A stretch of 64,000 bases of DNA. Origin: Desulfopila sp. IMCC35008. Lineage in GTDB: Bacteria > Desulfobacterota > Desulfobulbia > Desulfobulbales > Desulfocapsaceae. The stretch is from the NCBI RefSeq assembly GCF_010646885.2, contig NZ_CP050700.1, forward strand, positions 5,524,001 through 5,588,000, in the 5' to 3' direction. The notes beneath the pieces are model-generated. The model saw only the letters and a list, made by a program, of their open reading frames with translations, made no database searches and was not told where the DNA came from. Position numbers and translations under genes: made by a program. Below, piece after piece: positions 60,103 to 64,000 of this stretch. Each line of letters opens with the position of its first letter. The stretch's first letter is position 1.

Positions 60103-62268
60103 TTACCCATCGACCAGGTGTCTGAATTCCCAACACCGGTGGATCTTTTTATTCCTGGCATAATCGAAAGGAATGGTTGAATCCGTAATTTCTTTTACCA
60201 TAAATTTTTGAAAAAGCTTCTCATCGGGCTTAAATCTACGAAAATTTGTCGAAAATATCAGTAAACCACCTTGCTCCAGGCGCTGCATTGCGAGGGTAAG
60301 CAGGCGGATCTGGTCCCGTTGAACATCAAAAACCCTCTTTTCTTTTTTGGTGTTGGAAAAAGTGGGAGGATCTAGGAAAATCAGATCAAACTTGTCACGG
60401 CAATCTTTCAGCCATTCGAGGCAGTCCGCTCTCTCAACTTTGTTTGCCACGGTATCATAACCGTTGAGGAACAGATTCATTCTGGCCCAGTGCAGATACC
60501 TCTCAGAGAGATCGACGGTCATTGTGGAAAGCGCACCACCTGCTGCAGCCTGGACAGTTGCAGTTCCGGTATAGCCGAAAAGATTCAGGAACCGTTTTTC
60601 CTTTGCCTCCTCATGGACCCTTAACCGCACGGGGCGATGATCGAGAAACAACCCGGTATCCAGGTAGTCGGTGAAATTAACCAGATAGCGACAATGCCCT
60701 TCCCGAACCTCTATCATTTTGCCGGAACCGGCACTTTTCTGGTACTGCTTTTTTCCCCGCTGCCGCTGCCTGGTCTTGATGAAAACCCGGTCGGAGCGGA
60801 CAGAAAGGGTCTCCCGCACAATCTTCAGGACCAGCCGAAATCTCTCAGCGGCCACCTTTTCCTCAATGGATGCAGGTGGCGCATATTCCTGTACATGCAC
60901 ATATTTTTCATACAGATCAATGGATACATTATAGTCAGGAAGATCTTTGTCATAAACCCGGAAACAATGAACATTTTCCTTCCTCGCCCACTTCAGAATC
61001 TTCTTCAGGTTCTTTTTCAGACGATTGGCAAACTCCACACCCTGATCAAGGTCTGTAACTTCACCGATATTCCATGAGAACTCGGAAACGGGTTTTGAAT
61101 CAACCGTAGTGGTCAGCAAACGGCACTGCAATGCTCCATTAAAAAGACGATAACGTTCCTGCCATTGCAGGCCAAAACTATCTGTCAATTCCGGATTAGA
61201 GATAAATACACCGACTTTCCAGCCATTGAACTTTTCTCTGAGAATGCGCCCCAGGCCACTGTATAACCTGGCCACTTCCTCTTGTTCCATCAAACGTTCG
61301 CCAAACGGCAGGTTGGAGAGTATCAGGCCAGTTTCATAAGAAGCTGTAAGCGTGGCGCACTCCGCCTTCTCAACTCGTATTCTGTTATCGAGCCCCGCCC
61401 TTGTAATATTTTTTCGTGCAGCTTTTACACTTCCCGGGTCTGAATCATATCCGATTATTGCCGGCCACTCCCTTCTGTTTCCGCGTTCTTCACGTTCCAG
61501 CGCTTCCTCGACAACCCGATTCCATTTGCTTGCATCGTGCTGTTTCCAGCCCATGAAGCCAAAATACTTCCTGGAAAGTCCTGGAGCACTATCACCTATC
61601 ATCAGGGCCGCTTCAATAAGCAGGGTTCCGCTACCGCACATAGGATCAATGAGAGCCGGTATTACAGCGGCCTCACTGAGCCCGGCCAAGCTGCAGATAG
61701 TGGCTGCAAGACTTTCCTTCAGCGGTGCCTTGCTTCCGCTCACCCGGTATCCACGCCGATGAAGACTTTCCCCTGAGAGGTCTATCGCCACCAGGCCCTT
61801 CTCCTTCATGATCAACACATTCACCCGGACATCCGGCCGGTCTGTGTTAACTGACGGGCGGGTTCCTCTCCGCTCCCTGAACTGGTCGACAATGGCATCC
61901 TTTGTTCTCAGAGCGGCAAAACCGCTGTGAATGGCCATGGCATCACGGGCAACCGTGCAATCGACAGCAAAAGTGGAGTCCTCAGTAAAATGGAGTGACC
62001 AGTCTATACTTCCTGCCCCCCTATAGAGGGATTCTTCATCGGTTACCGGAAAAGACGCTATTTCAAGCAATATACGTGAGGAAAAGCGGGAAAAAAGGCA
62101 GGCACGATATCCACTTTCAAGCTCACCCTGCCAGTTAACCACACCTTTACCTTCACTCACATCAGAAACAGCAAACGCAGCAATCTCTGCCGCCACCAGT
62201 GATTCAGCTCCCCTGCCGCAGATAGCGGCAAAGGTATATGTTTGTCCCTTTGTCTTTGTCGTTTCCAC
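60103..62268 (-). CDS. rlmKL: Bifunctional 23S rRNA methyltransferase RlmKL
   Basis: A 721-residue fusion enzyme. The first half has a THUMP domain and the RlmL methyltransferase with AdoMet motif LIDPMCGSGTLLIEAALM and the catalytic NLPFGERL, which makes m2G2445. The second half is RlmK, a RlmI-like domain with FLNLFGYTGTATVQAAAGGA and DLIFLDPPTFSNTKK, which makes m7G2069. The order and length match E. coli RlmKL (702). The start region VETTKTKGQTYTFAA is normal. It shares the minus strand with the hybrid kinase that follows 27 bp later. No residue seems missing. Confidence 0.95.
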   Translation of the reverse strand: METTKTKGQTYTFAAICGRGAESLVAAEIAAFAVSDVSEGKGVVNWQGELESGYRACLFSRFSSRILLEIASFPVTDEESLYRGAGSIDWSLHFTEDSTFAVDCTVARDAMAIHSGFAALRTKDAIVDQFRERRGTRPSVNTDRPDVRVNVLIMKEKGLVAIDLSGESLHRRGYRVSGSKAPLKESLAATICSLAGLSEAAVIPALIDPMCGSGTLLIEAALMIGDSAPGLSRKYFGFMGWKQHDASKWNRVVEEALEREERGNRREWPAIIGYDSDPGSVKAARKNITRAGLDNRIRVEKAECATLTASYETGLILSNLPFGERLMEQEEVARLYSGLGRILREKFNGWKVGVFISNPELTDSFGLQWQERYRLFNGALQCRLLTTTVDSKPVSEFSWNIGEVTDLDQGVEFANRLKKNLKKILKWARKENVHCFRVYDKDLPDYNVSIDLYEKYVHVQEYAPPASIEEKVAAERFRLVLKIVRETLSVRSDRVFIKTRQRQRGKKQYQKSAGSGKMIEVREGHCRYLVNFTDYLDTGLFLDHRPVRLRVHEEAKEKRFLNLFGYTGTATVQAAAGGALSTMTVDLSERYLHWARMNLFLNGYDTVANKVERADCLEWLKDCRDKFDLIFLDPPTFSNTKKEKRVFDVQRDQIRLLTLAMQRLEQGGLLIFSTNFRRFKPDEKLFQKFMVKEITDSTIPFDYARNKKIHRCWEFRHLVDG

Positions 62269-62718
62269 AAATATACCCGTTTATTGAAACCTTTCTCCCT
62301 TAAAATCGGAGATACCACTTAAGTCACAAGAGGACAAGTGTATTCAGCCGGGTTCATCTCATATTGAGTCCCGAACCTGTCTGTTTTCTCAAGCATAACA
62401 CTTCAAACAACGATTCAACATCAAGTAAAAGAGCTCAACCGGAATTTCTCTTGAACATTGTATCGATTTGATTGTAATCCCGCCATTGCTTGAGATGTAG
62501 TGCTGCGTTGTCCGTTACCCAATCATACTCAATATTCACCAAAGGTACCCTGGAAGAAATGGTCTTGAAATACAGCTCATGCGGTACCGTTTTCGGCAGT
62601 ATTTCAGCTGTAAAGATAGCCGGCTATGATCTGCTGCCAAAAACTTTGAATCAGGCACCACCTTAACTCATGAGAAATCAGGGCTGATAGATAATAAAAA
62701 CAACACGGATAAAAGATC
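62269..62718. other. Intergenic region between rlmKL and pal
   Basis: Divergent gap; no convincing gene, tRNA or known RNA was recognised. It carries the rlmKL leader and, at its right end, the pal promoter. Short frames have no family match. No R1 or R2 repeat was noted. Confidence 0.5.
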
Positions 62719-62746
62719 TTGACCTCAGATATTTACCGACTAAAAT
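62719..62746 (+). promoter_or_regulatory. Sigma-70 type promoter for pal
   Basis: A -35 TTGACC (62719-62724) and a -10 TAAAAT (62741-62746) are spaced by 16 bp, about 100 bp upstream of the pal start. Each box has one mismatch to consensus. Confidence 0.65.
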
Positions 62747-62845
62747 GTTGAACAACCCTCACAAATTAGCACAAAAACACGACACAGATACCAATACCCC
62801 AGTTGCCTTCAACGGCAAAAAGGACTTTGACCAACAGGAGATGTT

Positions 62846-63451
62846 ATGAAAACACGGACCGGGAAAAACCTGTTACTCACCGCACTGGTTAGCTCCCTGA
62901 TTCTATTGGGCAGCGGTTGTTCCAAAAAGAGTATTGTCCCACCGGAGTCTACAACCGGAGGCTCCACGGGCGGCACATTGTCCTATCCACCAGCCGAAAA
63001 TGGCGCATTTTCTGAAAACAATATGCCGGCTGAAGGAACCCTGGACGATACTTCAGGCAGCAGTTATCTTGCTGAAGATACGCAGACTGACGAATACAAA
63101 ATGGCCCACGGGCGAACCTCACCGGGGCTCTCTCCAATCTATTTCGACTTTGATTCAGCTTCGGTCCGTCCCGACATGGTAGAACCTATGCTCGACAACT
63201 CGCAATACCTCAAGCAGGTTCCGAACTCATATGTAATTGTCGAAGGAAATACCGATGAACGCGGTACCAACGAATATAACCTCGCCCTGGCAGAGCGAAG
63301 GGCGCAGAACACAAGGCAATACCTGATAGACCTCGGGATCAGCCCAAACCGTATCAGGACAATATCGTACGGTGAAGAAAAGCCGCTTTTCGATGAAACA
63401 AACGAAGAGGCATATAAGTTTAACAGGCGGGCCGACTTCGTTCTTGAATAA
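62846..63451 (+). CDS. pal: Peptidoglycan-associated lipoprotein Pal
   Basis: A 201-residue OmpA-domain lipoprotein. The signal LLTALVSSLILLGSGCSKK has a lipobox with C25. A Ser/Gly/Thr-rich linker follows, then the OmpA-like domain (about 95-201): IYFDFDSASVRPDMVEPM, VIVEGNTDERGTNEYNLALA, ERRAQNTRQYLIDLGI, YGEEKPLFDETNEEAYKFNR, all typical of Pal and its peptidoglycan-binding NTDERGT-x-EYN motif. It tethers the outer membrane to peptidoglycan. No tol genes are adjacent, so it is separate from a tol-pal operon here. AGGAG precedes the ATG and a sigma-70 promoter lies about 100 bp upstream. Confidence 0.93.
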   Translation: MKTRTGKNLLLTALVSSLILLGSGCSKKSIVPPESTTGGSTGGTLSYPPAENGAFSENNMPAEGTLDDTSGSSYLAEDTQTDEYKMAHGRTSPGLSPIYFDFDSASVRPDMVEPMLDNSQYLKQVPNSYVIVEGNTDERGTNEYNLALAERRAQNTRQYLIDLGISPNRIRTISYGEEKPLFDETNEEAYKFNRRADFVLE

Positions 63452-63462
63452 TCCGCACCTTT

Positions 63463-63498
63463 TTCTCCCCGCCGGAACGCTTATTTCTGCGGGGAGAA
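63463..63498. terminator. Hairpin between the convergent pal and cmk genes
   Basis: TTCTCCCCGC (63463-63472) pairs with GCGGGGAGAA (63489-63498) around a 16-nt loop, 11 bp after the pal stop codon and just before the end of cmk. No long T-run follows directly on either strand, so termination activity is uncertain; the position and GC-rich stem fit a shared terminator. Confidence 0.5.
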
Positions 63499-63507
63499 GC
63501 CGTCTCT

Positions 63508-64000
63508 TTACCCCTTTTTTTTCCTGATACTATCCAGGATAGCCCTGCCGACTTCATTGATGGATATTTTCGTCGTATCAATTACAACGGCGTCTGCTGC
63601 AACGGCAAGGGGTGCAAGCTCTCTCTCACTGTCATTCTTATCTCTTTCCAGGATCATGGCCAGCACCTCCGCTTCATCCTGAACCTCCCCTTTCTCGCGA
63701 AGCTGGGCAACACGACGGCGTGCCCGCTCCCCGGGGTCAGCATCGAGGTAAAACTTGTAGGCAGCATCAGGGAAAACCACCGTTCCTGTATCACGGCCTT
63801 CCGCAACTATTTTGCCCCTGCGTCCAATTTCCTGCTGCATTGCCGTGAGCCGTTTCCGCACTACATTCAGGGCAGAGACACGTGAAGCGGCCATGGACAT
63901 TTCAGGCATCCGGATTTCACGGCTGACATCTTTTCCGGCTACCCTGACCCCCACATCGCTCATTTCATCCGCTGCAGGAAGTAATTCTATCTCAAGAGAC
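63508..64000 (-). CDS. cmk: Cytidylate kinase Cmk (5' end beyond the window)
   Basis: The C-terminal 163 residues of cytidylate kinase, which phosphorylates CMP and dCMP with ATP. The visible parts are GKDVSREIRMPEMSMAASRV, IVAEGRDTGTVVFPDAAYKF then YLDADPGERARRRVAQLR, which match the CMP-binding and lid regions. The reading frame is open to the window edge (the residues before the first visible Met read LEIELLPAADE), so the P-loop start lies beyond position 64000. The internal Met at 63963 is not the true start. It converges with pal. Confidence 0.9.
   Translation of the reverse strand, partial: SLEIELLPAADEMSDVGVRVAGKDVSREIRMPEMSMAASRVSALNVVRKRLTAMQQEIGRRGKIVAEGRDTGTVVFPDAAYKFYLDADPGERARRRVAQLREKGEVQDEAEVLAMILERDKNDSERELAPLAVAADAVVIDTTKISINEVGRAILDSIRKKKG

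Overview
The window looks like a chromosomal segment from a Gram-negative, anaerobic, electron-transferring bacterium, most likely Desulfobacterota and probably close to Desulfobulbales. This placement is inferred from gene content: the order pyrG-kdsA-kdsC-lptC, many CxxCH multihaem cytochromes, PAS proteins ending in a Cys-rich HGICPEC tail, and FrhB-type and GltD-type ferredoxin flavoproteins. No rRNA, tRNA, CRISPR array, transposase or phage gene was seen.

Layout. 0.6-4.4 kb: a dCache-type diguanylate cyclase and a PAS-PAS hybrid histidine kinase. 4.6-5.9 kb: a decayed outer-membrane protein gene and a LapG-type periplasmic protease. 6.0-9.2 kb: a biotin regulon, birA-bioY-bioM-bioN, preceded by a near-consensus BirA operator. 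9.5-13.5 kb: a small secreted acidic protein and a four-gene minus-strand operon (Cys-rich PAS protein, ECF sigma factor, membrane anti-sigma-like protein with a CBM48-like ectodomain, secreted protein with an 18-bp tandem repeat). 14-22 kb: a pentahaem cytochrome, a second ECF sigma factor whose partner gene is cut to 11 codons, a compact LapA-type RTX adhesin with a LapG-type Ala-Ala-Gly site, and a secreted Gly/Ser/Lys-rich protein. 22-29.8 kb: a minus-strand cluster resembling an outer-membrane electron conduit (tetrahaem cytochrome, NHL propeller lipoprotein, pentahaem lipoprotein, beta-barrel, dodecahaem cytochrome, CxxC-less thioredoxin/TPR protein, with an E-set lipoprotein upstream).

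30.7-64 kb is mostly housekeeping and accessory metabolism: M20 peptidase; divergent FrhB-like and GltD-like iron-sulfur flavoproteins; AlgI/AlgJ polysaccharide O-acetylation pair; ABC-sensor hybrid kinase and PIN protein; ppnN; fabI; a HyuA-like ATPase; a YpfJ-type metalloprotease; DUF2959; YkgJ-type Cys-cluster proteins; MsrAB; pyrG-kdsA-kdsC-lptC; trmO; a glycosyltransferase; a tightly overlapped KAS III-AMMECR1-YkgJ-small protein-thioesterase operon; a double-receiver hybrid kinase; rlmKL; pal; and the 3' part of cmk, cut by the window end.

Two dispersed repeat families run through the intergenic regions. R1 is about 60-150 bp with inverted termini carrying GTCCGAGAAT; four copies were seen, and two end inside the TAG stop codon of the adjacent gene. 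R2 is a palindromic unit carrying AGTTGTAGGATGGGAACT, found as a BIME-like cluster at 16.2-16.4 kb with diverged copies elsewhere.

The main system-level themes are surface attachment controlled by c-di-GMP-type proteolysis (LapG plus a LapA-like substrate), extracellular electron transfer, and ECF-sigma control linked to E-set domains. The E-set domain on the anti-sigma-like protein resembles the lipoprotein beside the cytochrome cluster.
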